Origin: JBBDMW01 sp040878005
GTDB lineage: Bacteria; Chloroflexota; Dehalococcoidia; Lucifugimonadales; Lucifugimonadaceae
Assembly (NCBI GenBank): GCA_040878005.1
Contig: JBBDMW010000034.1
Span: 33,892-97,891 of the forward strand
Direction of reading: 5' to 3'
Length of the DNA: 64,000 bases
Shown here: positions 27,004 to 35,490 of the stretch, in pieces
Layout: each line of letters opens with the position of its first letter
Position numbering within the stretch: position 1 is the first letter of the stretch
The notes under the pieces: model-generated
The model's database searches: none
What the model was told of the DNA's origin: nothing
Seen by the model: the letters and a program-made list of their open reading frames with translations, nothing else
Position numbers and translations under genes: made by a program

Positions 27004-27810
27004 TCAGGGTTCCGGTCGATTTGACCGGTCAGAATTGCGCTCGTGGATCAGTCTGAGCCCCTCGAGGGTCAACTCCTGGTTCAGCTCATCGAAAACGTCG
27101 GTGTGACTGTGGATCAGCGGGGCGAGCCCGCCAGTTGCGATTACCATGCATTTGCCCGGGTCGTCCGGGCACAACTCTTTCTTGATCCGGCGGACCAGGC
27201 CCTCTACGAGGCCCACGTAGCCGTACACGATGCCCGACTGCAAGGATGCGACGGTGTTGCGCCCGATGGCCGTCTCCGGTGGAATCACCTCAACGCGTCG
27301 CAACTGGGCTGTTCGCTGATACAGGGCTTCTGCCGCCACGAGCAAGCCCGGCGCTATGGCTCCGCCCATGTATTCGCCGGCCTGCGTGATCGCCTCGAAT
27401 TTGGTGGCTGTCCCGAAGTCGACAACGATCACCGGGCCATCGCACATGGCGTGCGCTGCCACTGCGTCAGCTATCCGGTCTGAGCCCACGTCCTGCGTCC
27501 GGTCGTACCTGATCTGTATGCCGGTCTTGATACCGGGGCCGACCATGAGCGGGGAATGGCCGGTCAGTTGTGCCAGCGATTGTTCGACCAGCCTGGTGAC
27601 CGGCGGCACGACGGAGCACATCACGATTGCGCCGAGCGCGGTGGGGTCCACGCCACGGGAATGCAGCAGGCCAGCGATGAGCAACTCGTGCTCGTCCTCT
27701 GTGCGGCGGGAGTCGGTGGAGAAGCGCCACGTGGCAGTCAGGCGTTCGCCATCGAAGACGCCCATCTTCACCTGGGTATTGCCGATGTCTACTGCGAGAA
27801 GCGTGGTCAA
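27004..27810 (-). CDS. coaX: Type III pantothenate kinase (copy 2)
   Basis: A 268-residue CoaX paralogue, upstream of copy 1 in transcription. It keeps the canonical CSVVPPVTRLVE and nearly canonical DFGTATKFEAI, but its dimer-interface motif reads GSDRIADAVAAHA where Asn usually follows (copy 1: GSDRVANTVAAH). LAVDIGNTQVKMG and GGAIAPGLLVAAEAL are intact. By motif quality this is the better candidate for the catalytic pantothenate kinase. CoaX is a dimer with active sites near the interface, so the copies could pair; that is inference. Confidence 0.91.
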   Translation of the reverse strand: MTTLLAVDIGNTQVKMGVFDGERLTATWRFSTDSRRTEDEHELLIAGLLHSRGVDPTALGAIVMCSVVPPVTRLVEQSLAQLTGHSPLMVGPGIKTGIQIRYDRTQDVGSDRIADAVAAHAMCDGPVIVVDFGTATKFEAITQAGEYMGGAIAPGLLVAAEALYQRTAQLRRVEVIPPETAIGRNTVASLQSGIVYGYVGLVEGLVRRIKKELCPDDPGKCMVIATGGLAPLIHSHTDVFDELNQELTLEGLRLIHERNSDRSNRPEP

Positions 27811-27904
27811 AGCGCAGCGATTATACGGTTGATGCTGGAGCCGGGGTCACCCTCGGCTGGCAGGCTCCACCCTTCAACACGACAGGCGTAGCAGGGGATG
27901 CGCC

Positions 27905-29449
27905 TCAACCCGATGCCAGTTTGACAAACGCAGCAGGCAGGGCGTCCGCTACATCGCCGGCTGTCATGCCGACCTCGCCAATGTTGCGTCGGGCGATATC
28001 GCCCGCGAGCCCGTGCAGATACACCGCCAGGGATGCCACATCGAACAGCTCATCGGGCCGCTGGGCCAGTAGCCCGGCGAGAAGGCCGGCCAATACGTCG
28101 CCGGTGCCTCCCTTCGCCAGTCCCGGGTTCACCCACGGACTGATGCGGACCCTGCCGTCAGGCGCTGCCACCAGTGTGGCCGCACCCTTGAGGATGACCA
28201 CGTTGCCGAACTTCTCAGCAGCCTGGAGCGCCGTGCCAAGGCGGTCCTTTTGCACATCAGCCGTGGATATGCCCAGCAGGCGGGACATCTCCCCTGGGTG
28301 AGGTGTCAGCATAGCCGGGCAGGCTATCCGGTCCCACCACCGGTGAGTACCCGAAAGAATATTTAGCGCATCGGCATCCAGCACCGCCGGAACGGAGTCG
28401 TTCACGTTGAACAGAAAGGCCCGGAGGAACTCGGCTGTGTCAGGCGCCTGCCCAAGGCCGGGTCCAGCCATCAGGGCTGTTGCCCTTGACGCTGATTCCG
28501 TGGCAAGGCGGACAGCTTCGGCCACGTCCAGCGCGCCGGGGGCCGATTCCGGCAGTGGGGTGTATATGGCCTCCTCAACTCGACCGCCGATGATGCGGTA
28601 CACGCTTTCTGGCGATGCAAGGAACACCAGGCCCGCGCCGGCACGGGTTGCCGCCCGTGTCGTGAGCAGGGGAGCGCCGAGGTAGGTTGGCGCTCCGGCG
28701 ACTATGAACGCGCTGCCGTACGATCCCTTGTGTGAATCGCCGGGCCTCGCCGGGAGCATGGGACGGGCCATGTTCGCCGTCATCCATTCCGTGCCGATAT
28801 CAGTATCGAGACCCGGTGGAATGCCGATATCCAGCACCTCCAACTCGCCGCAGCCAGGGTCGAGGGGTCGTACGACCGGCCCCAGCTTGGGCAGTCCGAG
28901 CATGAGCGTGCGGTGGGCAGGCAGGCCGCGTGGGTCAAGGTCGCCGGTGTCAGACCGGATGCCCGTTGGCACGTCAACTGCCACCACGGGCGCACCTGAA
29001 CTGCGCGCTGCCGCCAGACTGTCAGCCAATGGTGACTCAATGGCTCTCGACTGCCCGGTGCCCAACACCGCGTCGATGATCACATCAGATCGACCTGCGG
29101 CGCGGGCCAACTCTGCTATGCCAGTGTCATCCAACGCATCCTCAACCCTTGCCCCGGCCTCTTCTGCTGGCCCACGCTTTGGGTCCGGGCCCTTTCGTGG
29201 CAGACATACGAATGCCCGGACACGCGCACTGCGACGAGCGAGATGGCGGGCGGCTACCAGACCGTCACCGCCGTTGTTGCCCGGACCGATCAGTATTACG
29301 ACGCGTTTGCCCCACGTTTCGCCAAGTTGGCGGGACAGGTTGTCGGCCACGGCCAGGCCGGCGTTTTCCATGAGTGTGTCGAGCGAAACGCCGGCCTCCA
29401 CTGAGGCCTGCTCGATCTCCCTCATCTGTGCCGTTGTCACTGCTTTCAC
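27905..29449 (-). CDS. nnr: Bifunctional NAD(P)H-hydrate epimerase/ADP-dependent dehydratase
   Basis: A 514-residue fusion that repairs hydrated NAD(P)H. The N-terminal epimerase domain (YjeF_N) has LIGPGNNGGDGLVAARHLA and VDVPTGIRSDTGD. The C-terminal dehydratase domain has GSAFIVAGAPTYLGAPLL, TPHPGEMSRLLG and NPGLAKGGTGDVLAGLLAGL, the nucleotide-binding Gly-rich loop. GTG 29449 overlaps the acpS stop as GTGA, so the two are translationally coupled. The cluster acpS-nnr-coaX-coaX-coaBC is a cofactor-metabolism block. Confidence 0.95.
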   Translation of the reverse strand: MKAVTTAQMREIEQASVEAGVSLDTLMENAGLAVADNLSRQLGETWGKRVVILIGPGNNGGDGLVAARHLARRSARVRAFVCLPRKGPDPKRGPAEEAGARVEDALDDTGIAELARAAGRSDVIIDAVLGTGQSRAIESPLADSLAAARSSGAPVVAVDVPTGIRSDTGDLDPRGLPAHRTLMLGLPKLGPVVRPLDPGCGELEVLDIGIPPGLDTDIGTEWMTANMARPMLPARPGDSHKGSYGSAFIVAGAPTYLGAPLLTTRAATRAGAGLVFLASPESVYRIIGGRVEEAIYTPLPESAPGALDVAEAVRLATESASRATALMAGPGLGQAPDTAEFLRAFLFNVNDSVPAVLDADALNILSGTHRWWDRIACPAMLTPHPGEMSRLLGISTADVQKDRLGTALQAAEKFGNVVILKGAATLVAAPDGRVRISPWVNPGLAKGGTGDVLAGLLAGLLAQRPDELFDVASLAVYLHGLAGDIARRNIGEVGMTAGDVADALPAAFVKLASG

Positions 29450-29835
29450 GTCGATGTGCTCCCGGGGTGATCATTCGCCTCTGCGACCACGGACGCCACA
29501 GCGAACTCACGAGAATGTGAAAGGCTGAGGGCCATGCGTGTGATGCCCATCTTCTGCGCCCGCTTCAGGGCACGACCGTGGAGGGTTATTTCTGGGGCCT
29601 GTCCCCTCTGGCGGGTCACCTCCACTTCCTTCCATGCCACGCCGCGAACACCTGTGCCCAGGGCCTTCATCACAGCTTCCTTGGCGGCAAAGCGGCTTGC
29701 TAGCTGGGGGGGGCGGCCTCGACAGTACGCCTGCTCGCCCTTCGTATAAACCTTTTCAAGGAAGCGTTTCGGATACCGGTCTGCCACCGCGGCGATGCGA
29801 TTAATTTCGATAATGTCTATGCCGGTGTATATCAA
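29446..29835 (-). CDS. acpS: Holo-[acyl-carrier-protein] synthase
   Basis: A 129-residue AcpS that transfers 4'-phosphopantetheine from CoA to acyl carrier protein. Both signatures are present: YTGIDIIEINRI near the start (the Mg-binding Asp) and LASRFAAKEAVMKALGTG. The frame is open to 30081, but homology begins exactly at a TTG at 29835 (LIYTGIDII), which has a CAGGGG site upstream and is chosen. The stop overlaps the nnr start. It diverges from folD, with about 170 bases between the starts. Placement with CoaX and CoaBC links CoA supply to its use. Confidence 0.92.
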   Translation of the reverse strand: MIYTGIDIIEINRIAAVADRYPKRFLEKVYTKGEQAYCRGRPPQLASRFAAKEAVMKALGTGVRGVAWKEVEVTRQRGQAPEITLHGRALKRAQKMGITRMALSLSHSREFAVASVVAEANDHPGSTST

Positions 29836-29995
29836 GCTTGAGCCCCTGTAACTGGCGGCGGAATGGTCGGGTAGAGTGCCACGCAATGAGCGGCCGGAGA
29901 GCAGATGATACCCTCGGGCAGGTGTTTGACGCCCCGGTGTACGATTTCCTCTTGATCCAATCAAATTAACCGGCTGGCCCGCCACCTTGTTCCCT

Positions 29996-30010
29996 GGAGG
30001 ATGACAGATC
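29996..30010 (+). promoter_or_regulatory. Shine-Dalgarno and putative AUC start codon of folD
   Basis: GGAGG (29996-30000) is seven bases from ATC at 30008-30010. In this frame a TGA precedes (30002-30004), and no ATG, GTG or TTG occurs until 30062, which lies inside conserved FolD sequence. The ATG at 30001 is in another frame and directly abuts the GGAGG. Confidence 0.7.
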
Positions 30011-30895
30011 ACTGCGCGTATCATCAATGGCACCGCGATAGCCGCGAAAGTCAGGTCTGAAGTGGCGGAAGGTGTCCGCAAGTTCCACGACAGTCGTGGC
30101 CATGCCCCGGGCCTGGCAGTGGTCCTGGTGGGAGACGATCCGGCCTCGCATGCCTATGTGCGTGGCAAGGAACGGGCATGCCAGGAAGCTGGAATATTCA
30201 CCGAAACCCGTAACCTGCCAGCGGACATTTCCCAGGCTGATCTCATCAAGACAGTCAGCGACTTAAACGACGACAGGCGCTTTCACGGCATTCTTGTTCA
30301 ACTGCCGCTGCCGGGACACATTGATGAGGACGCTGTCATCCAGGCGGTAGACCCCGGCAAGGACGTCGACGGGCTGCACCCCGTGAACATTGGCCTCCTG
30401 TTTGCCGGCACGCCCAGGTTCGCGCCGGCAACGCCCCTGGGGGTGCAGCGCATGCTGATTGAAGCGGGGGTGCAGGTGCAGGGTGCGAGAGTTGTAATCT
30501 GCGGGCGCAGCAACCTGGTTGGCAAACCGCTCGCCGGGCTGCTGCTCCAACGTGGCGAAGGGGCAAACGCCACGGTTACCCTGTGCCACACTGGCACCAG
30601 GGACATGTCCGCTGAAACGCGGCGGGCGGATATCTTAATTGCGGCCATGGGCAGGCCGGGGACCATCACGGCGGACATGGTCAGGCCAGGCGCAGTGGTC
30701 ATAGATGTGGGCACTTCGCGGGTTGATGATCCATCCCGCAAGCGCGGGTACAGGCTGGCCGGCGACGTGGCTTTCGATGAGGTTTCGGAAGTGGCAGCGG
30801 CGATCACGTCTGTTCCCGGGGGGGTGGGGCCAATGACCATCGCCATGTTGCTGCACAATGTGCTGCTCGCCGCACAGTTGGCTGACGGGCAGTGA
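30008..30895 (+). CDS. folD: Methylenetetrahydrofolate dehydrogenase/cyclohydrolase
   Basis: A bifunctional folate enzyme that interconverts methylene-, methenyl- and formyl-tetrahydrofolate; 295 residues if it starts at ATC 30008. The family motifs are YVRGKERACQEAGI (with the catalytic Lys), GILVQLPLPGHID, GRSNLVGKPLAGLLL (NADP site) and PGGVGPMTIAMLL. Codons from the ATC read (M)TARIINGTAIAAKVRSEV, which lines up residue for residue with the FolD N-terminus (E. coli MAAKIIDGKTIA). Starting at GTG 30062 would delete this strand. So either the gene uses a rare AUC start or one base is wrong near 30001-30010. Confidence 0.93.
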   Translation: MTARIINGTAIAAKVRSEVAEGVRKFHDSRGHAPGLAVVLVGDDPASHAYVRGKERACQEAGIFTETRNLPADISQADLIKTVSDLNDDRRFHGILVQLPLPGHIDEDAVIQAVDPGKDVDGLHPVNIGLLFAGTPRFAPATPLGVQRMLIEAGVQVQGARVVICGRSNLVGKPLAGLLLQRGEGANATVTLCHTGTRDMSAETRRADILIAAMGRPGTITADMVRPGAVVIDVGTSRVDDPSRKRGYRLAGDVAFDEVSEVAAAITSVPGGVGPMTIAMLLHNVLLAAQLADGQ

Positions 30896-30972
30896 AGCCG
30901 TCCGCCTACCAACCCGGCCGTGGCTCTAATGTAGAATGGCCGGGACTCCACGCAAGAGCCTGGAGTTGCCTT

Positions 30973-30994
30973 CGGCCCGCCTGAGTGCGGGCCG
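30973..30994 (+). terminator. Hairpin between folD and pdhA
   Basis: CGGCCCGC-CTGAGT-GCGGGCCG is a perfect eight-pair stem, 25 bases before the pdhA start. There is no T-run, so it may be a weak terminator or a 5' leader structure of pdhA. Confidence 0.5.
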
Positions 30995-31019
30995 TCAATG
31001 TGAAATAACCGGGGGTTTG

Positions 31020-32027
31020 ATGAAGAGCCGGGGTAAATCAAAAGCCTCTAAGGCTTCAACAAACGGTGCAGCTGACAAGCAGGAATTGCTTGAGCTCTAC
31101 CGGCAGATGTATCTCATCAGGGAATTCGAGGAGGCCTGTGGTGAAAACTACTCCAAGGGCTTCATCCGCGGGTTCCTGCATCTTTACATAGGGCAGGAGG
31201 CGGTTGCCGCCGGGGCCATATCCGCTCTCCGTCCAGACGATTACATCGTCACTCATTACAGGGACCACGGACACGCGCTGGCCCGCAAGCTGGACACGAA
31301 CCGTGTCATGGCAGAGCTGTTTGGCAGGGCGACCGGCCTGAGCAAGGGCAAGGGTGGCTCCATGCACCTGTTTGACGTGGCCAAGCGGTTCATGGGCGGT
31401 CATGCCATTGTTGGCGGACAGCTTCCGCTTGCAGCGGGCCTGGCGCTTGCATGCCAGTACCAGGAGACTGATGCGTTGACGCTGGTCTTCTTTGGTGACG
31501 GCGCGGTCAACCAGGGGACGTTCCACGAGACCATGAACCTGGCGGCCGTCTGGGAACTGCCGATCCTGTTCTTCCTGGAGAACAACCTTTACGGCATGGG
31601 TTCCGCTGTGGACCGGGTACGCGCCGGCGGCGTAGATTTCTACCCGGCGGCCCAATCCTACGGGGTAGAGGCTACCGTGGTGGACGGCATGGACGTGCTG
31701 GCTGTGAGGGAAGTCACCGACAAGGCCGTGGAGCAGATACGCAGCGGCGGCGGCCCTGTATTCATTGAGGCCAAGACGTTCCGCTTCCAGGGACACTCCA
31801 TGGCAGACCCGGCAAAATACCGTGACCGGTCAGAGTTGGAGTACTGGGAGGCACGTGACCCCCTCAAGACTTTCCCCAAGATGCTCACCGAGCAGTCTAT
31901 TGCCACGGACGAAGACCTGGCTGAGATCCGCAAGGCGGTGGACGAGGAGATCATCGCCGCCGTGAAGTTCGCCGAAGAGAGCCCACAGCCCTCGATGGAC
32001 GAAATCTTCACAGACATCTACGCCTGA
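31020..32027 (+). CDS. pdhA: Pyruvate dehydrogenase E1 component, alpha subunit
   Basis: A 335-residue thiamine-diphosphate-dependent E1 alpha subunit that decarboxylates pyruvate or a related 2-oxoacid. The ThDP motif runs from FFGDGAVNQGTFHETMN to FFLENNLYGMG (GDG...NN). The phosphorylation-loop region YRDHGHALA and the KGKGGSMHLF segment are typical. ATG 31020 is preferred to the open frame from 30936, which would include the hairpin. It is followed by the beta subunit 34 bases later. The substrate (pyruvate, branched-chain or acetoin) is not certain from the sequence. Confidence 0.92.
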   Translation: MKSRGKSKASKASTNGAADKQELLELYRQMYLIREFEEACGENYSKGFIRGFLHLYIGQEAVAAGAISALRPDDYIVTHYRDHGHALARKLDTNRVMAELFGRATGLSKGKGGSMHLFDVAKRFMGGHAIVGGQLPLAAGLALACQYQETDALTLVFFGDGAVNQGTFHETMNLAAVWELPILFFLENNLYGMGSAVDRVRAGGVDFYPAAQSYGVEATVVDGMDVLAVREVTDKAVEQIRSGGGPVFIEAKTFRFQGHSMADPAKYRDRSELEYWEARDPLKTFPKMLTEQSIATDEDLAEIRKAVDEEIIAAVKFAEESPQPSMDEIFTDIYA

Positions 32028-32061
32028 CCCCACGGCTACACCACCCGGTAGTGAATAACCT

Positions 32062-33039
32062 ATGCCAGAGATTACTTTTCGACAGGCCTTGCAGCGAGCG
32101 CTGGATGAAGCGCTGGAAAACGACCCCGACGTATTTGTAATGGGCGAAGACATCGGCAAGTACGGAGGGGCATATGCCATCACCTCCGGCCTGCTCGAGA
32201 AGTACGGCCCGAATCGCATTAAGGACACGCCCATCTCCGAGGCGACGTTCCTCGGGGCCGGTGTTGGCGCTGCCGCTGGCGGGCTCAGGCCGATCGTAGA
32301 GCTGATGTCCATCAGCTTCGCCCTCGTCGGGTTTGACCAGATAGTCAATATGGCGGCCAACATACGCTACATGTCCGGCGGGCAGATCAGCGTTCCTCTC
32401 GTCATCCGAGCCCCCACGGGCGCCGGCATGCAGTTGAGCGCTACGCATTCTCAGAGCTTCGAAACCTGGCTGGCGGAAGTGCCTGGCCTGAAAGTGGTGG
32501 TTCCGTCCACTCCGTATGATGCCCTCGGCCTGATGCGCACGGCCATAAAGGACAACAACCCCATCATGTTCGCCGAACCCGCCGGGCTGTATGGCTCAAA
32601 GGGGGAGGTGCCGGATGAGTATTATGAGGTGCCATTCGGAGAGGCGAGCATCCAGCGCGAGGGCGGGGACATCACGTTGATCTCGTATGGTCATGGAATG
32701 CGCGTGCTGCACACTGTCGCTGATGAACTGGCGGAGAGGGGCATCGAGGCCGAAGTGATCGACCTGCGTACCCTGAACCCGCTGGATATGGACACGCTTG
32801 TTTCCTCAGTGCAGTCGACCAACCGGGCGCTGACCCTGGACATGGCCCGCCGGACGGGGGGCGCCATGGCTGAGGTTACTTCCCGGCTCCAGCAGAAGAC
32901 CTCTGATTGGCTGGATGGTCCAATTGTGCGTGTGGGCGCTGATGATGTGCCCTGGCCTTACAACCGCAGCCTTGAGCAGGAAGTCCTGCCACAGGCCAAG
33001 GATGTTCTTGCGGGCATAGAGTCTGCGTACGGGCTTTAG
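32062..33039 (+). CDS. pdhB: Pyruvate dehydrogenase E1 component, beta subunit
   Basis: A 325-residue E1 beta subunit, partner of the preceding gene. The opening ITFRQALQRALDEALENDPD and the conserved Glu region VFVMGEDIGKYGGA are followed by FLGAGVGAAAGGLRPIVELM, SGGQISVPLVIRAPTGAG and SLEQEVLPQ. The C-terminal transketolase domain (YGHGMRVLHTVADELAERGI) is complete. ATG 32062. The E2 gene is not adjacent but 2.4 kb downstream, beyond rsgA and an SRAP gene. Confidence 0.93.
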   Translation: MPEITFRQALQRALDEALENDPDVFVMGEDIGKYGGAYAITSGLLEKYGPNRIKDTPISEATFLGAGVGAAAGGLRPIVELMSISFALVGFDQIVNMAANIRYMSGGQISVPLVIRAPTGAGMQLSATHSQSFETWLAEVPGLKVVVPSTPYDALGLMRTAIKDNNPIMFAEPAGLYGSKGEVPDEYYEVPFGEASIQREGGDITLISYGHGMRVLHTVADELAERGIEAEVIDLRTLNPLDMDTLVSSVQSTNRALTLDMARRTGGAMAEVTSRLQQKTSDWLDGPIVRVGADDVPWPYNRSLEQEVLPQAKDVLAGIESAYGL

Positions 33040-33137
33040 CCACCCGTTGTAGCCGTTGACCGGCAGGCGCGGCGGCAGTAACTTGATTGAACACCGCGGA
33101 GGGAACCTCCCGGCGCCCATGAGAGGAGGGTCAAAAG

Positions 33138-33230
33138 ATGCAAATCATTGATCACACCTCTTTTCATAGCGCCATCTTTCATAGCCTTGGGATGCCTTCT
33201 GACGCGTACTTGACACGCCGCGGGCATTAG
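33138..33230 (+). CDS. Putative 30-residue leader peptide upstream of rsgA
   Basis: A short ORF reading MQIIDHTSFHSAIFHSLG, then MPSDAYLTRRGH and TAG. It has one of the strongest ribosome sites in the window (GAGGAGGG, seven bases before the ATG). It lies in the 229-base gap between pdhB and rsgA. Its stop codon falls inside a small hairpin (GCGGGC-ATTA-GCCCGC, 33220-33235), and a second, stronger hairpin follows at once. The arrangement resembles translation-dependent regulation, but I know no such leader for rsgA. Four His and six Ser/Thr; no run of one amino acid that would point to attenuation. Confidence 0.5.
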   Translation: MQIIDHTSFHSAIFHSLGMPSDAYLTRRGH

Positions 33231-33236
33231 CCCGCT

Positions 33237-33267
33237 GGAAGGCTCCCAGGCTTCACAGGAGCCTTCC
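33237..33267 (+). promoter_or_regulatory. Ten-pair hairpin covering the rsgA ribosome site
   Basis: GGAAGGCTCC (33237-33246) pairs perfectly with GGAGCCTTCC (33258-33267). The 3' arm contains most of the AGGAG (33257-33261) that serves the TTG start of rsgA at 33269. It may instead be a terminator for pdhAB, but no T-run follows. Confidence 0.65.
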
Positions 33268-33268
33268 G

Positions 33269-34390
33269 TTGTCTTCTACTGAGCCCTTTGCTGGGATTTC
33301 AACGCCCGCGCAGGTTGCGGGGCTTTATGAATATGGTCTGAACGATCACTTCCTGGCTGCAATGCGGGCCAGTTTTTCGCCCGGTTTGATCCCGGGCCGC
33401 GTTATCCGGGTGGACGGACAGTCGTCTCTCATCCAGACTGCTGACGGTCAGCTAAGAGCGGAACCCGCGCATTACCAGTACACGAATCTCGCCGACACTG
33501 TAGCCACGCCCTGTGTCGGCGACTGGGTGCTGGTCCGGCCAAGGCCGCAACACGCGACTGACCTTATCGAAGCCGTACTGCCGCGGACCTCTACTCTCAC
33601 TCGCATGGGAGAAGAAGCGCAGGTGCTGGCGGCAAACGTTGACACGGCTTTCATAGTGCAGGCCGCCGATAATCTGAACCTCCGTCGCATGGAGCGGGAG
33701 ATATCGCAGGTGTGGGAAAGCGGCGTGGCCGCTGTGATAGTTCTGACCAAGAGCGACCTGGTTGTTGATGTGCTGGGAGTAATTGAACAGGCCGAGTCAT
33801 TGAGCCCGGAAGCACCGGTTCACTGCCTGGACGCAATCAGCGGCGAAGGGGTTGAAAGCCTCCGAAGGTACACCGTTGGCAACCAGACCATTGTGCTGAT
33901 TGGTGCATCGGGCGTCGGCAAATCCACCCTTGGCAACCAGTTGATTGGCGCGGAGGTATTGAAGACAGGCACTGTGCGAGCGTCAGACAGCCGCGGGCGT
34001 CACACCACCACCGCTCGGCACCTGCTTCCCCTGCCGGGAGGCGGCGTGCTTATCGACACCCCCGGCATCCGCTCCGTGGGGCTGACCGCCGACGCCGGCG
34101 ATGGCGTGTCCCGGGCTTTCCAGGACATTGAGGACCTGGCCACTCAGTGCCGCTTCCGTGACTGTGGCCACCAGGGAGAGCCCGGCTGCGCCATTGAGGA
34201 GGCCGTGGCAACGGGCCTGCTGTCCCCGGCGCGGCTGGAGTCGTACCGGAAACTGGCGCGTGAAGTGCAGCACGTGAGGGTCAAGCAGGACAAGGCCGCC
34301 CGGGCCGCCGAATCGCGTAAGAACAAAGCGTGGGCGCGAAAAATGCGTCAGCGCATGCAGGCCAGGGACAAGTTCGGGCGGTCACAGTAG
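33269..34390 (+). CDS. rsgA: Ribosome small subunit-dependent GTPase A
   Basis: A 373-residue circularly permuted GTPase that checks late 30S subunit assembly. The motif order is that of RsgA: G4 first (VLTKSDLV), then G1 (GASGVGKSTLGNQL), then G3 (IDTPGIRSVGL). It has an N-terminal OB-fold and the C-terminal zinc knuckle CRFRDCGHQGEPGC. The C-terminus is a basic helix (KDKAARAAESRKNKAW-like). The start is TTG 33269 with AGGAG at seven bases, but that site is sequestered in a hairpin. The gene follows a possible leader ORF. Confidence 0.94.
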   Translation: MSSTEPFAGISTPAQVAGLYEYGLNDHFLAAMRASFSPGLIPGRVIRVDGQSSLIQTADGQLRAEPAHYQYTNLADTVATPCVGDWVLVRPRPQHATDLIEAVLPRTSTLTRMGEEAQVLAANVDTAFIVQAADNLNLRRMEREISQVWESGVAAVIVLTKSDLVVDVLGVIEQAESLSPEAPVHCLDAISGEGVESLRRYTVGNQTIVLIGASGVGKSTLGNQLIGAEVLKTGTVRASDSRGRHTTTARHLLPLPGGGVLIDTPGIRSVGLTADAGDGVSRAFQDIEDLATQCRFRDCGHQGEPGCAIEEAVATGLLSPARLESYRKLAREVQHVRVKQDKAARAAESRKNKAWARKMRQRMQARDKFGRSQ

Positions 34391-34544
34391 GAGTGCCCAA
34401 CCAGTGTGGCCTGATGCGCCGCATGACCTTCGCCGCTGTGACTGCGCTTTTACCATGATCACATGAGATCCGGCCGCCCCGTATGAGGCGATGCTGTGAC
34501 ATGCCGAGGAACGCTGGCAATACCTGCGCGTTAAACTGCACCGC

Positions 34545-35249
34545 ATGTGTGGAAGATTCGTCTACATAAATATTGACGGCATCGGCGTGCGGTTCAGGCT
34601 GGTTGGCGGTGGCAGGGACAAGAGCGAGCTTCAACTCGCCTTTGGTGATTTCGGTCCGCCCAGGTCCAGCTACAACGTCGCGCCCACGCAGACCATTCCG
34701 GTGGTGACGAACGTGGACGGGCAGAGGCGGCTCGAACTGATGCGCTGGGGCCTGATCCCGTCATGGTGGAAGCAGGTCGACCCGCCGAAGTCGTCCTTCA
34801 ATGCCCGCGACGACAGGCTGACGGGCAGGGGCATGTGGAGCGGGCCATTCAGGCGGCGCCGGTGCCTGGTCCCGGCAAACGGCTTTTACGAGTGGACCGG
34901 AGAGAAGGGCAGCAGGCGCCCACTGTTCATCCACCGCAGGGATGGCGACCTGTTCGCGTTCGCCGGGCTATTCGACACCTGGGTGAGCCCGGAGGGAAGC
35001 ATGATCAGCTCATGTGCCATCATCACCACATCTCCGAACAGCCTGATGGAGCCGGTCCACAACCGGATGCCTGTGATACTGGACGAGGAGCAGGAAGCTG
35101 TGTGGCTTGACCCTCTGTCGGACAGGCCGCAGGACCTGCTGAGGCACGTGCAGCCGAGAGAGTGGCCTGAGTTCGAGGCCTACCCGGTGAGCATTGCTGT
35201 GGGCAACGTAAGGAACAACTCGCCTGAGCTTATCGAGCGGGTGGCCTGA
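34545..35249 (+). CDS. SOS response-associated peptidase (SRAP/YedK/HMCES)
   Basis: A 234-residue SRAP protein that forms a thiazolidine crosslink with abasic sites in single-stranded DNA and shields them. The catalytic Cys is residue 2 (MCGRFVY), exposed after Met removal. The Asn in SSYNVAPTQTIP, the Glu in NGFYEWTGEKG and the His in PVHNRMPVIL complete the active site. Full family length. ATG 34545 must be correct because Cys2 has to follow Met1. It lies between rsgA and the E2 gene with no clear functional link. Confidence 0.94.
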   Translation: MCGRFVYINIDGIGVRFRLVGGGRDKSELQLAFGDFGPPRSSYNVAPTQTIPVVTNVDGQRRLELMRWGLIPSWWKQVDPPKSSFNARDDRLTGRGMWSGPFRRRRCLVPANGFYEWTGEKGSRRPLFIHRRDGDLFAFAGLFDTWVSPEGSMISSCAIITTSPNSLMEPVHNRMPVILDEEQEAVWLDPLSDRPQDLLRHVQPREWPEFEAYPVSIAVGNVRNNSPELIERVA

Positions 35250-35490
35250 CTATTGCCTGGTAGCAGACCCACGCGCTGATCCCAGTTGCAGTCGTGGACT
35301 GGCAAAGTAGTCAACCTTGCAGGACGTTACTTGCTTTGTGTCCCTGGGTTTTTCATGAGCGCGGGCAGTTCGGCAACCCAAATGAGGCCGATTTTGTGTA
35401 CCCTCTATCGCTGTGAGCTAATGAGTGGTGAGCACAGCAACAGGTCGCACCTCGCCATCGTCGATATACCATCGCCCCGGGAGAACGTAG

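Noticed and set aside
30001..30030. ATG at 30001 as the folD start
   Set aside because: It is in another frame from FolD and directly adjoins the GGAGG, leaving no spacing; it would need a sequencing error.
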